Source: an uncultured Candidatus Melainabacteria bacterium (GTDB lineage: Bacteria; Cyanobacteriota; Vampirovibrionia; Gastranaerophilales; Gastranaerophilaceae). Taken from it: 64,000 bases of DNA. The notes beneath the pieces are model-generated. The model searched no databases. It was not told the origin of the DNA and saw nothing but the letters and a program-made list of their open reading frames with translations. The DNA lies in contig CAKVIC010000009.1 of assembly GCA_934754655.1 (NCBI GenBank), forward strand, positions 22,439 to 86,438. The letters run 5' to 3'. Position 1 is the stretch's first letter, and the number at the start of each line of letters is the position of its first letter. A program made the translations under genes and the position numbers. This document shows positions 45,401 to 54,355 of the stretch, one piece after another.

Positions 45401-46563
45401 CAAGTTTAAACAATGTATCAGCAGACGAAGTGAAAAAGCTTATTAATGATAAAGACAAGTTTAGAAAAATTAGTCCAAGAGCTGTTGCGATGAGCTTAGT
45501 GATGAAAACTTCAATTAATGATAGTTTGAAAAATATTGCAACTCAAGATCAGATTGCATATTTAAATAAAGCAATTGCGGATTTAACAAATGGCAATTAT
45601 TTAGATTTTAATGCGCCAGAAAATAAAGCTTTTAATGATTTTAACACTGCTATGCGACAAAACGGTTATGCTTCAAGAGATTTTGAAACTGTAATAAAAA
45701 TGATTATTAAGCAGGCAGAATTCTTGGCGATAAAAGATAAGAAATTGCCAGAAGGCGGACATTTTGAAAATTCTGATAAAATTTTAGAAACGGTATTCAG
45801 AAATACGACAGAGCCTGCTGTTCAAAAAGCTGTAATGTATATGCAATATTTAGCGGCATTACCTGGAATTCCTACTGTATTTTTAAGAGATATGTTAGGA
45901 GCGTTAGGTTATGAAGAAAAAGCTAAGAATGTTTATGTTCAAAACCGAAATGCAATTGTTTGGTCGCAGTTAGAAGAAGGTCCTTTAAAAGAATATCGTA
46001 CTAAAATACTTAAAATGTTCCAAGAGTCCTTCTTGCCAAAAGAAGTTGCAGCGTTAAAAGATGGAACGCCTTATTTGTTAGGCTCAAGCTCTGATACTTG
46101 TCCGGCTTATTTGATGCAAAATGCTGAAAATGATATGGCTATCACGATATTTAATGCAAATGGTATAAATATTAATAACCAATTTGATTATTTTAAAGAA
46201 TATGGTTTAGATGATGAAAATAAACGTAAGGAGTTTTTTGAAAAAAATCATATTCAAAGTATAAATCCAGACAACAAATATGTGCCAATACAAAAAAGTC
46301 TAGAAATTGCACCAATAATGCTTGGTGGTGCGACTATTGCGGTTGGTACAGTTTTTGAAAATATAAATTCTGATGATAAAACAAAATATGTTGTAAAACT
46401 TAATCAAAATAATCAAAGAGTGTTAGCAAGTGTTAGTGAAAGCGGTAAGCTAATTCTTGATGGTTTAACTGCGAAAAATGGGGTTATGGTTCTAAGAAAA
46501 GTTGCGCAAAAAATTACATTTAAAGGGTTTGGATATTATAATCAATTTATAACACAGCAATAA
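42469..46563 (+). CDS. giant GH13-like protein without signal peptide
   Basis: A 1364-residue protein. The GH13 catalytic motifs sit in the middle: Asp784 (SWRLDAMKDVGD), Glu832 (NIVAEITD) and Asp941 (FADNHDKPS). An N-terminal beta-rich region (about 1-150) resembles a carbohydrate-binding or branching-type N-domain, and an Ala-Leu-Pro-Gly-Ile-Pro motif (YLAALPGIPTVF) follows the barrel. This size is about twice that of typical amylases. There is no signal peptide, so it is either cytosolic (glycogen remodelling) or exported another way. FKG occurs near both ends (IFKGYKH, ITFKGFG). ATG at 42469 follows AAGGAG by 6 nt. The substrate is unknown. Confidence 0.8.
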   Translation: MLVNRTNLFTTKPIFKGYKHEYDNAGNSIFKFNYPFDSNSQKGVIEIYPVKENKNKHIGYNSDKNDYTLLTQNPYTYELKEGGTYIDVNKIPESMNTDKFIYRISINNKPVADTGLKVNDNKYTLFTTKGTAPMIQGAACLTMPDSHRPGAYYASYTDANTGSVLYSIKKQKEAESTIKNTANKLGGSLAGIEYDIPKFKDMGFKTLFSTPIAGGDNVNYSAYWTKNNMQMAKNIGNIDNFKTFSEKLFKNGMTTAFDGTFTSEGLEGIHLQYALRWADKKPQSYYWFKLCGLQDEPMQIGVIPKNKENMRFRVINSTVVYDEKTNSIKPNKDYNPKKETIFQIYDATQVTAEQLADANKLIDGYTKSQSQNELATNSYNDIIMPYAFEINPKEYESNLKDFVKRNKGKDNKVTLNSADGALIVGNFTNFRIGRETQGAVTWDGNNDMIKLNYHLSGFDDKMDSSIASSAQREIEKTLKERGAYEVQDLVLQSAKYWTHKVNEIQTLYSVKALKNVKNVEDINELIQKGELPKEVNVSQTEFNNIINGWYDLKPKGVLTKQEATLQALMSLPLDSLEFGENTVGVLATSYFSNRAINDETLGKTRFELMNLENPQLIEPYKKNYEKVNNLFKNQLNDFANKIVEKLNLELSEKLLTSDNNYTEYGEYVIEQFGQAIAKYALLKALYGDNMPVKMLENGDITYDYETIKNNTTLKSLGIKANTPQEEAEMLTNLIEKGLNKISDKDVEFLANAFAKNLQGTNTQSFRLAEALVKKSGLGLSWRLDAMKDVGDMDAIRSGEMSFGDAMSNVTKVWGNFVKAVKSENPNSNIVAEITDIYQLMQDNYGKNADMNDKNFRFDKNFKNYQDALNKLITETGVTTEAAYSYFFTDLLKMFSPEFEYGNALEKIADRNSNLRAKLEELINTRDADYLRNLYSFADNHDKPSVLHGLALDMQLFNSNLETEKQRSFAAYVLNPEITSLNNVSADEVKKLINDKDKFRKISPRAVAMSLVMKTSINDSLKNIATQDQIAYLNKAIADLTNGNYLDFNAPENKAFNDFNTAMRQNGYASRDFETVIKMIIKQAEFLAIKDKKLPEGGHFENSDKILETVFRNTTEPAVQKAVMYMQYLAALPGIPTVFLRDMLGALGYEEKAKNVYVQNRNAIVWSQLEEGPLKEYRTKILKMFQESFLPKEVAALKDGTPYLLGSSSDTCPAYLMQNAENDMAITIFNANGININNQFDYFKEYGLDDENKRKEFFEKNHIQSINPDNKYVPIQKSLEIAPIMLGGATIAVGTVFENINSDDKTKYVVKLNQNNQRVLASVSESGKLILDGLTAKNGVMVLRKVAQKITFKGFGYYNQFITQQ

Positions 46564-46647
46564 AAAACGCATTATGTCAGGCATGCGCTCCACGGGCATG
46601 CAAAAAATATTATTAACAAATCCGAATGTAAATAATAAGAAATAATA

Positions 46648-47211
46648 TTAGAACCCTATTGCATAATTAAAGACTTTACGCTTAGAAAGCTTTGACAATT
46701 TATCTTCTTCATCATTATCAACAGTAACTTCTTGAGTTTCAATAACTTGACCGGCGCGCTTAAGCATATTGTTAGCTTGAAAGGCTTTATCTACATTGTT
46801 AAAGGATTTTAAAGAATCTAAACGATTTTGTAATTCTTCATTTTCATTATTAAGAATCATTGTTTGGCGACTTAAATCATTTAATTTTATTTCGCTTGTG
46901 ATAACAAAATAATAACTTACAATAACCAACATGATTAAAGCACTTATAATTGTACATAATAATTTATTAACTCTTTTAATAGCCATTTCTCGAACAACAT
47001 TCTCCTTTGGGAAGTATCCTTCTATTATACTATCAACAACCAAATTTTTTACAGAATCATCTACAAAGGATTTTTTTACCTGTAAATTTTTTGATGATGA
47101 ATAATACATTTCGCGACGTGTAGTTCGTTGTTTTAGAACTTCAAAAACTCCTCGTCTATTTCTATTTTTAGCATATAAACTTTCGTTATAATTGTCTAAT
47201 GCGTATACCAA
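46648..47211 (-). CDS. ftsL: FtsL-like cell division protein
   Basis: A 187-residue bitopic protein. A Lys/Arg-rich cytosolic N-terminus of about 85 residues is followed by one membrane helix (about 86-108) and a leucine-zipper-like coiled coil (LNDLSRQTMILNNENEELQ). Position directly after rsmH is that of ftsL in the dcw cluster. FtsL bridges FtsB/FtsQ and FtsWI at the septum. The call relies on synteny and architecture; sequence identity in this family is low. No ftsI or mur genes follow, so the dcw cluster is broken here. Confidence 0.65.
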   Translation of the reverse strand: MVYALDNYNESLYAKNRNRRGVFEVLKQRTTRREMYYSSSKNLQVKKSFVDDSVKNLVVDSIIEGYFPKENVVREMAIKRVNKLLCTIISALIMLVIVSYYFVITSEIKLNDLSRQTMILNNENEELQNRLDSLKSFNNVDKAFQANNMLKRAGQVIETQEVTVDNDEEDKLSKLSKRKVFNYAIGF

Positions 47212-47235
47212 CTATCATACTCCTCAAAATCTAAG

Positions 47236-48162
47236 CTAATACAAGCACCTCGCAACCCTTAGCTTAGCACTCCGCGAAGGCGGATTCTCCTTTAACTCCT
47301 CGTCCGTTGCCAAAATTGGTTTTTTATTAACTAATTCCAACCTTGGTGGTGGACACTTGCAGATTAAATCATTACATCTGCACTTTTGAGATTCATACTT
47401 GAAAAATTTTTTAACAATTCTATCTTCCAAAGAATGAAAACTCAATACAGAAATTATACCACCTTTATCTAATAATTCCAATATGTCATGCAATACAAAA
47501 TTTACATTTTTTAACTCATTATTTACTTCAATTCGAATCGCTTGAAATACGCGTGTTGCAGGATGTATTGAAGATTTAATTTTTGGAGTTGCATCTTTTA
47601 TTAAGTTTGCAAGCTCTAATGTTGTTTCAATTTTCTTTTGCTTACGATATTCAATAATTTTTTTTGCAATTCTTTTTGAAAAACGCTCTTCACCATATTC
47701 GCTGAAAATTTTTACTAATTCTTCTTCTGAATAATCATTTACGACATCATAAGCAGAAAAATCACTTTGCATGTCAAAGCGCATATCAAGAGGGGCATCT
47801 TTTGAAAAAGAAAACCCTCTTTCTGCCTTTGTTAATTGATGATATGAAGCGCCTAAATCTAAAATTACACCACCAGTAATTTTTTCAATTCCTAATTTTT
47901 TTAATTCAGATTTTATGTTGACATAAGAAGATTTTACGATTGTTAAATTTTTATAATTTTTTAATCGTTCTTTTGCATGCAAAATCGCTTCGTCATCTAT
48001 GTCAAAAGCTATAAGTCGTCCGTTAGGCGAAATTCTTTGTAAAATTAATTCGCTATGCCCACCACCACCAAGCGTACAATCTACATATATTTTACCATCT
48101 TGACATTCAAGTGCATCAACAGCTTCATTTAACATTACAGTATAGTGTTTAAAATCGTCCAT
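47236..48162 (-). CDS. rsmH: 16S rRNA m4C1402 methyltransferase RsmH
   Basis: A 308-residue methyltransferase that N4-methylates C1402 in 16S rRNA. The SAM motif is YVDCTLGGGGHSELIL, and the family signature RFDMQSDFSAYDVVN (usual RMD) and LSFHSLEDRIVK are present. ATG at 48162 is preferred over a TTG three codons upstream; neither has a strong ribosome binding site. It lies 24 nt before ftsL and 24 nt after the small unknown gene. Confidence 0.93.
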   Translation of the reverse strand: MDDFKHYTVMLNEAVDALECQDGKIYVDCTLGGGGHSELILQRISPNGRLIAFDIDDEAILHAKERLKNYKNLTIVKSSYVNIKSELKKLGIEKITGGVILDLGASYHQLTKAERGFSFSKDAPLDMRFDMQSDFSAYDVVNDYSEEELVKIFSEYGEERFSKRIAKKIIEYRKQKKIETTLELANLIKDATPKIKSSIHPATRVFQAIRIEVNNELKNVNFVLHDILELLDKGGIISVLSFHSLEDRIVKKFFKYESQKCRCNDLICKCPPPRLELVNKKPILATDEELKENPPSRSAKLRVARCLY

Positions 48163-48185
48163 AATTTTCAATTACCAATTAATAA

Positions 48186-48470
48186 TTAATTTTCGTCATA
48201 TAGTGGTCTTAATATCATTATTGATGCAATATTTACTTGCATGAAATCATGCTCTTCCACTGCTTTTGCAGGATTTAGTTTGTATTCCATAACACAATTT
48301 TTAACTGCAATAAATTTTTTTTCTGAATTTAAAATTTCTGTTAATAACCGATTCTTTTTGCCAATTTTAGGCATAAAAACATAGCCTTTAATAATGTGCT
48401 CAGGAGTTTCTATATAAACTTTTTCTCGCCAAGCTGATGTCGATAACTCTAATATTTCATTATTTTGCAT
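48186..48470 (-). CDS. small conserved-looking protein of unknown function
   Basis: A 94-residue protein at the place where mraZ would lie in a dcw cluster, but it lacks the MraZ (AbrB-like DGR) motifs. It is predicted beta-rich: strands KVYIETPEHIIKGYVFMP, KFIAVKNCVMEYKL and VNIASIMILRPL. The pattern resembles DUF6812-type small proteins I have seen named; that call is weak. It is sandwiched 22 nt after the platform gene and 24 nt before rsmH. Confidence 0.55.
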   Translation of the reverse strand: MQNNEILELSTSAWREKVYIETPEHIIKGYVFMPKIGKKNRLLTEILNSEKKFIAVKNCVMEYKLNPAKAVEEHDFMQVNIASIMILRPLYDEN

Positions 48471-48491
48471 AGAATCTCCTTAAATTTTTTA

Positions 48492-49691
48492 TTAACTCAT
48501 ATAAGATTGGAAAAGTGGTAAGTATAATGATAATGCCATTACTAATACAATACTACCAATTACAATAAGCATTATTGGTTCAATCATTTTGGTCATTGTG
48601 TCGATAACACCGTCCAAGGTTCTATCCAAATAATTAACGCATTTTTCTAACATATCACCTAATCGACCGGTTTGTTCACCTGTTGCAATCATAAATAACA
48701 ACATTTTAGGTACGATTCCTGTTGTTTTAAATGCTTGAGAAACTTGCATACCTTGTTGAACTTTTACAATAGCTTTGCTCATTTTGTTTCTCATTACTGA
48801 ATTTGTTAATGTAACAACTCCTAAGTGTAAACAGTCCACAATCGGGATACCGGCTTCGTATGAAACATTCAAAACAGATAAAAAGTTTGAAAAATTAGAA
48901 AATAATATTAAACTGTTTAAAAATGGAATTTTAAGTAATATTTTATCAAGAACTTTTCGCGCAGGTTCCCAATTTACTATAATATACCAAAACATTGCAA
49001 ATGCTATGATAAATAGTGGTATAGTATACCAAAATTCTCTTAAAAAGTCGCCGGCGGATATCATTGTTGCCGTAATCCAAGGAAGGGGTTTTTCTTGTTG
49101 AGCAAACATTTCTTTGAAAGCTGGGAATACAAAAACTAGCATAACAATAACAATTAAAGATGCTAAAATTATTACAAACATCGGATACATTAATGTTCCA
49201 ATAACCTTGCCTTTAATATTATCTTGTTTTGTTAACAAATCTCTTATACGTCCAAGTGTTTTTTCTAATTCACCAGCTTCTTCACCAGCTTTAACTAAAC
49301 CGATAAAGATATATCCAAATATTTGAGGGAATCTTGCTAAAGTATCAGCTAAAGAACAACCTGCCATAATTTGAACTTTTAACATTTTTGAAATTGCCCT
49401 AATATTCTTTTTAGCAGCTTCTTGTTCCATAAACATTAAAGATTCAACAGCCGGAACTCCTGATTGAATAAGTATTTGCAATGTGGATATAAAATCAATT
49501 TTCTCGGTCAAAGACATTGAACGAACACTACCTAATTGTTTAGATTTATTAGTTGAAGTTTCGTTAATCTTTGTCGGTACTAATCCCATTTTTCGTATAA
49601 TATCACGCGCATCTTTCAAATCAGAAGCTGTTACTTCGCCTTTTACAACTTCTTTTCCGTTTTTTAATGCTTCATAATTATATATTGGCAT
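48492..49691 (-). CDS. type II secretion / type IV pilus inner-membrane platform protein (PilC/GspF)
   Basis: A 399-residue platform protein. Two GspF repeats (about 70-190 and 270-390) each end in paired membrane helices; the motif GEEAGELEKTLGRI in the first and GEQTGRLGDMLEKC in the second are characteristic. An N-terminal ArsR-like domain begins MPIYNYEALKNGK. It anchors the ATPase to the pseudopilus. It lies 11 nt after the ATPase gene. Confidence 0.93.
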   Translation of the reverse strand: MPIYNYEALKNGKEVVKGEVTASDLKDARDIIRKMGLVPTKINETSTNKSKQLGSVRSMSLTEKIDFISTLQILIQSGVPAVESLMFMEQEAAKKNIRAISKMLKVQIMAGCSLADTLARFPQIFGYIFIGLVKAGEEAGELEKTLGRIRDLLTKQDNIKGKVIGTLMYPMFVIILASLIVIVMLVFVFPAFKEMFAQQEKPLPWITATMISAGDFLREFWYTIPLFIIAFAMFWYIIVNWEPARKVLDKILLKIPFLNSLILFSNFSNFLSVLNVSYEAGIPIVDCLHLGVVTLTNSVMRNKMSKAIVKVQQGMQVSQAFKTTGIVPKMLLFMIATGEQTGRLGDMLEKCVNYLDRTLDGVIDTMTKMIEPIMLIVIGSIVLVMALSLYLPLFQSYMS

Positions 49692-49702
49692 TTTTTACCT
49701 CA

Positions 49703-51778
49703 TTATTCATTTGCATAACCTAGTACTCTTATAAATTCGCTTGTTGTGGTTAAACCGTTAATAATATGTTGTAAACAAGCTTTCTTTAATGTCTGCATAC
49801 CTGCGGCAACTGCAGCTTCTTCTATTTCTATATCATGTGCTCCTTGAGCTATTAATTTCTTTATTTCACGTGTAATAGGCATTACTTCATAAACACCTAA
49901 ACGTCCGGTATAACCTAGATAACCGCATTCTTTGCAGCCTTTTTTTCTATATAATTTTGTTTTAAGTAAAATTTCTTGTTCACGTGGATTGTTTGAAATA
50001 TGTTTAACCTCTTCTTCTGTTGGAAAATAAGCTTCTTTACAGTTATCGCAAAGTTTTCTAACTAAACGTTGCGCAATAACACCAGTTAGAGTAGAAGATA
50101 CTAAATAATCCTTCGCTCCCATTTCTATCATACGGGTAACTGTTGCAGCCGCTGAATTTGTGTGAACCGTGCTTAACACTAAGTGACCTGTTAAAGCCGC
50201 TGATATAGCAACTTCTAGTGTCTCAAAGTCACGAATTTCACCAATTAATATAATATCAGGGTCTTGTCTTAAAATTGCTCTCATGCAGGATGCAAATGTA
50301 ATATCAGCCTTTGGATTAACTTGTGACTGGTTAATCCCCTCAAGCTTGATTTCAACAGGATCTTCAATTGTTGTTATATTGACATCTTCTTTGTTTAAAG
50401 ATTTTAATATTGTGTACAAAGTCGTTGTTTTACCAGAACCTGTTGGACCTGATGTTAAAATAATTCCGTTAGGTGACTGCACCATATCATGAATTTTTTG
50501 CAAGTCTTCTTCTGAAGCTCCAACGATAACCATTTTTTCGCCAGAAGTTTTTAAACTGACTGCTGGTGCTAGGATACGTATAACAACTTTTTCTTTTCCA
50601 GAGACAGGAAGCGTGTTTATACGAAAATCATACATTTTATCATTATATTTGATAGAAAAAGTTCCGTCTTGAGGACGTCTGTGTTCTGCAATATTCATAC
50701 GCGCAAGAACTTTAAAACGAGTTATGACAGATTGTTCAATGCTTCCAGGAATTTCCAATACTTTTTTTAGAATACCATCAGAACGATATCTTACAACATA
50801 ATATCCGATTCTTGGTTCAATATGAATATCGCTGGCTTTTGCGTCAATTGCATCTGTGATAATTTTATAAACAAATTTTGCAACATTACCACTTGCATCT
50901 TGAAGCTCTTTTTCTACTTGAGTCCATAAAGAACTTTCTGTACTGTATTGCGCAGCTTCTTCCTCAATACTTTGAATAATTCGTTCTGTTTCTTTAGCTG
51001 CTTGTGCAGCTTTTTTTGCCATGAAATATTCTTTTAAATAATTTTCAAATTCAAATGACGGAATACAATAAACATTTAGCGCACGACCTGTTGAAAGAGA
51101 AATTTCTCTGATAGTGTTTTTATTGGTAGGATCAACCATTGCAACAGCGAGTTTATCCTCTTCCATGACCATAATTACTGTACGTTTTTTTTCAATAAAA
51201 TCATCTGGCAAAAGTTTTAAAATACTATCGTCAACAACAATATTAGATTTTGAAATAACTTCAACTCCATATTTTTTCTTAAGATAAGAAACAATTCTTT
51301 CATAAGATAAATAACCAGTATCCATGAATACTGAATCAAGCGGTATTTTTTTATCTCTTGAAATATTTAAGCATTCATTTAATTGAGATTGTGTTAACCA
51401 TCCAATACTCACTAGCATTTGTTCTGGAGAAATTTCATTGTCAGAAGCATTATTATCATTTTTTGTTTGTGTTGAATGTAAAACTTTTTGTTCAATGTTA
51501 TCTTCTTGTGGATTTGGCGTAACAGAATTATAAACTTCGGCAAAAGCTTCTTTTTCTATTGGAATAAATTTTAATGCAACATCAGAGTATGTTTTCTTTA
51601 AAATTTCTTCAATATTTTGTTTTTTTGCAATTGCTGATTTAGATATTATTACGTATAAATCATTAGCTTTTCTATCAACGGGAATAAAGCCTGATGTTTG
51701 CATCAGGCTCAAATCAAAGTCTTGTAAGTACTTTTTGTTAATACTATTTTTTAATTTTTCTATTTGTGGATTTGACAT
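49703..51778 (-). CDS. type II secretion / type IV pilus assembly ATPase (PilB/GspE)
   Basis: A 691-residue assembly ATPase. The N-terminal MshEN-type region (about 115-260), a potential cyclic-di-GMP binder, is followed by the ATPase with Walker A SGPTGSGKTTTLY, an Asp box near RQDPDIILIGEIRD, and a zinc site of two CxxC (CDNC and CKEC). The N-terminal 110 residues are extra. It powers pseudopilin polymerisation. It lies 4 nt after the secretin gene. Confidence 0.95.
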   Translation of the reverse strand: MSNPQIEKLKNSINKKYLQDFDLSLMQTSGFIPVDRKANDLYVIISKSAIAKKQNIEEILKKTYSDVALKFIPIEKEAFAEVYNSVTPNPQEDNIEQKVLHSTQTKNDNNASDNEISPEQMLVSIGWLTQSQLNECLNISRDKKIPLDSVFMDTGYLSYERIVSYLKKKYGVEVISKSNIVVDDSILKLLPDDFIEKKRTVIMVMEEDKLAVAMVDPTNKNTIREISLSTGRALNVYCIPSFEFENYLKEYFMAKKAAQAAKETERIIQSIEEEAAQYSTESSLWTQVEKELQDASGNVAKFVYKIITDAIDAKASDIHIEPRIGYYVVRYRSDGILKKVLEIPGSIEQSVITRFKVLARMNIAEHRRPQDGTFSIKYNDKMYDFRINTLPVSGKEKVVIRILAPAVSLKTSGEKMVIVGASEEDLQKIHDMVQSPNGIILTSGPTGSGKTTTLYTILKSLNKEDVNITTIEDPVEIKLEGINQSQVNPKADITFASCMRAILRQDPDIILIGEIRDFETLEVAISAALTGHLVLSTVHTNSAAATVTRMIEMGAKDYLVSSTLTGVIAQRLVRKLCDNCKEAYFPTEEEVKHISNNPREQEILLKTKLYRKKGCKECGYLGYTGRLGVYEVMPITREIKKLIAQGAHDIEIEEAAVAAGMQTLKKACLQHIINGLTTTSEFIRVLGYANE

Positions 51779-51782
51779 ATTT

Positions 51783-53549
51783 TTATAGATTATTAGTATT
51801 AGCTAATGTACCTTCCTCACCATCATTAATGATTTTAGGTGTAATCATTATAACAAGTTCATTTTTCTTTTTAGAAGAATGTGTTGATCTAAACGCAACT
51901 CCGATAACCGGCAAATCTCCTAATATAGGAACTTTCTTAACAGTTTTTGATTCGGTTTCTTGTATCAAACCGCCGATAACTAAAGTTTCGCCGTCTTTAA
52001 TTCTTACATTCTTTAAGTCCAAATTCCTTCTTGATAACAAAGTCGCAACAACGTCAGTTATTGTAGGATCCGTTTGGTTAGGAGTTGTTTCTTGGTGGTC
52101 AATTACTGAATATTCTGGTTTAATATTCATTGTTACGTAACCTTCTGGAGAAATAAACGGTGTTAATGAAACTTTTATACCCAAATCATCACCAATTGAA
52201 TAATCTTTTTGCGCTACGCTAGATGCCGTAGTTGACCCACTATTTAAATATTGGCTTGTAACCTTTTCTACATAATCTTGAGTAATATCAATAACTGATT
52301 CTTGACCGTTTGTAATTAGGATTTTAGGATTGGCTAATACTCTACCTTTTTTATTTTCAAGAATATAGCTCATTTTCCAAGTTAAATAAGAATTACTACC
52401 ATAACCTACACGAGGATCAGGTGGAGTGCTGCTTTTTAAATCTTTTGTATTATATTGAGAAACCCCTGTTGTGCCATCTGAAAAACTGATACCTAAGTGT
52501 TTTGCATCAAAATTCCATACATTTGAGAAATCTTTAGAACCGTCTTCTGTCAATTCAACAAGAGATAATTCTAAATATGCTTGAGGTTGTTTTATATCAT
52601 TAGATTTTATAAAGTTTTCAATCATATTCGCTTGAGCTTGAGAACCGCCCATCAAAGTTATAGTACCTCTTTGTGGAAAATATGCAATAGAAAGATTTTG
52701 CACATCGAAAGGTGAAACTTGAGAACCGCTTACAGAATTAGATACTGAGCATGCAACAACACCTTCACCAAGTTTTAATTCACTACCACTTCCCGCACTA
52801 GCAGCTCCGCCGGTCATAATACCTGCTGCGCCACCTGTTGATTTTCCTGTTTCAACTCCACGAGATGGTAATAACATTTCACAAATCATGTTTGCCATTT
52901 CAGCAGGTGTTGTGTGGTTAACAACAAAAGTTCTTGTATAAGGTTCTCTATCAAATTGTTCGATAACCTTTTTAATTATTGGAACATCACTAGGCATACC
53001 AAAGACTACTAATTCATTCGTTGCTGAATTAACTGTTGCTGCTTCAACTCCTGACAAACCGGCTTTTTTCATTGAAAAAACATTTTTGTTTAAAAAGTCT
53101 GCAATTTTTCCGGCGCTAACGTATTGTACAGGAAATGTCATCATTTCTTGTTTAGAATAATAAGCATTGTCTTCACTGTCTTTAGACATTACAATCATTG
53201 TATTGCCTTGCATATAATAATTTAATTTAGAAATTTGTAAAATCATTGCAAAAGCATCATTTATCGGAGTATTAACCAAATCCAACGTAACTTTTCCAGA
53301 TACTGAATCATGGAAAATAATATTTAATCCAGCTTTATCTGCAAACATTCTTAAAACTTGTTTAACATCAGAATCACGTAAGCTTATTGTCACATTACTG
53401 TTATTTTGAGTTAATCTAACATCCCCGCTCAAAACGGTTGCATTTGTGTTAACCCTGCCGTTATAATTCTCAAGCGCTGTTGCTTGAGGTAGTGTAAAAG
53501 CAACTAGCATCATTGTTGACACAATTTTTTTTATAGCATTAGATTTCAT
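51783..53549 (-). CDS. secretin (PilQ/GspD-like)
   Basis: A 588-residue outer-membrane secretin. It has a signal peptide (about 1-26), an STN/N0 domain (VTISLRDSDVKQVLRMFADKAGLNI), and N1-type domains (AGKIADFLNKNVF, VVNHTTPAEMANMI) with a Gly/Ser-rich insert near 230-250. The secretin barrel includes LANPKILITNGQESVID and ends VPILGDLPVIGVAFRS. It forms the outer-membrane pore. Its start shares one base with the upstream stop (TAATG). Confidence 0.94.
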   Translation of the reverse strand: MKSNAIKKIVSTMMLVAFTLPQATALENYNGRVNTNATVLSGDVRLTQNNSNVTISLRDSDVKQVLRMFADKAGLNIIFHDSVSGKVTLDLVNTPINDAFAMILQISKLNYYMQGNTMIVMSKDSEDNAYYSKQEMMTFPVQYVSAGKIADFLNKNVFSMKKAGLSGVEAATVNSATNELVVFGMPSDVPIIKKVIEQFDREPYTRTFVVNHTTPAEMANMICEMLLPSRGVETGKSTGGAAGIMTGGAASAGSGSELKLGEGVVACSVSNSVSGSQVSPFDVQNLSIAYFPQRGTITLMGGSQAQANMIENFIKSNDIKQPQAYLELSLVELTEDGSKDFSNVWNFDAKHLGISFSDGTTGVSQYNTKDLKSSTPPDPRVGYGSNSYLTWKMSYILENKKGRVLANPKILITNGQESVIDITQDYVEKVTSQYLNSGSTTASSVAQKDYSIGDDLGIKVSLTPFISPEGYVTMNIKPEYSVIDHQETTPNQTDPTITDVVATLLSRRNLDLKNVRIKDGETLVIGGLIQETESKTVKKVPILGDLPVIGVAFRSTHSSKKKNELVIMITPKIINDGEEGTLANTNNL

Positions 53550-54190
53550 TATTTTTTGCCTCCGAATTTATTATTCAAATTTGCGACATTATTATAATTA
53601 ACAGAACCTTCTGTTAAAATTTCGCCAATACCGGCTCTGTAAACATTTGCGCCCAATTTAACTGTAACGCTATCTCTAGCAATATTTAAAACTTTGTAGT
53701 TATTGACAACGTCGCCTTGTTTTACAAGATAATCGCTACCTTCTATATTCAATATTGCAGAAGGACTAAATTTATCATATAAAATACCTGAAACAATTGT
53801 ATCCATTACTCTTGCACCATCAGAACCTTCATCCACAATTTCGGGTGGGTCTATTAATGCAAAATCAGGTACGTCATGTACTTTACTATTATTAGCTTTG
53901 CCATAAGGTACAAATGGATTTTTTTTGACCATGCCAACAGGTATTTGAATTACATCACGTTTAGATGAAACTGCAGCTTGTGAACTTTGAGTTAACGCAA
54001 TTTCCATGTCATCATCATTTGTAATTTTATTAATACCGATGGAAAATAAAGTCGTTGAAAGCGCAACTAACAAAAATGCTCCTAAGCAAATGCAGAAAGG
54101 ACGTTTATACTTAAGAAGTTTTTCAATAGTTATTACATTAACACTTTGGCGATTTGTTTTCTTTTTATAATTTTGTATCTTTCTCAACAT
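53549..54190 (-). CDS. PilP/GspC-like inner-membrane clamp protein
   Basis: A 213-residue protein with a basic cytosolic N-terminus, one membrane helix (about 32-54), a Pro-rich periplasmic linker and a C-terminal beta domain (VSGILYDKFSPSAILNIEG then a GDVVNNYKVLNI repeat). This is the HR-like domain of PilP/GspC that contacts secretin N0. It heads the run: pilP-like, secretin, ATPase, platform, unknown, rsmH, ftsL. No PilM, PilN or PilO precedes it. Confidence 0.75.
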   Translation of the reverse strand: MLRKIQNYKKKTNRQSVNVITIEKLLKYKRPFCICLGAFLLVALSTTLFSIGINKITNDDDMEIALTQSSQAAVSSKRDVIQIPVGMVKKNPFVPYGKANNSKVHDVPDFALIDPPEIVDEGSDGARVMDTIVSGILYDKFSPSAILNIEGSDYLVKQGDVVNNYKVLNIARDSVTVKLGANVYRAGIGEILTEGSVNYNNVANLNNKFGGKK

Positions 54191-54355
54191 CTCTTCTCAC
54201 TTTTAAAACTTCAAGCTTAATTGCCAAATATTAATAAAACCAGCTTGTTTTTATCTTTTAATATACATTATACATAATATCATGTCTAAAAATTTTTGTA
54301 AAGAAATAACGCACTCTAGTTTAAAATCATTTTTGTAAATTAATAGAACGTCTTT

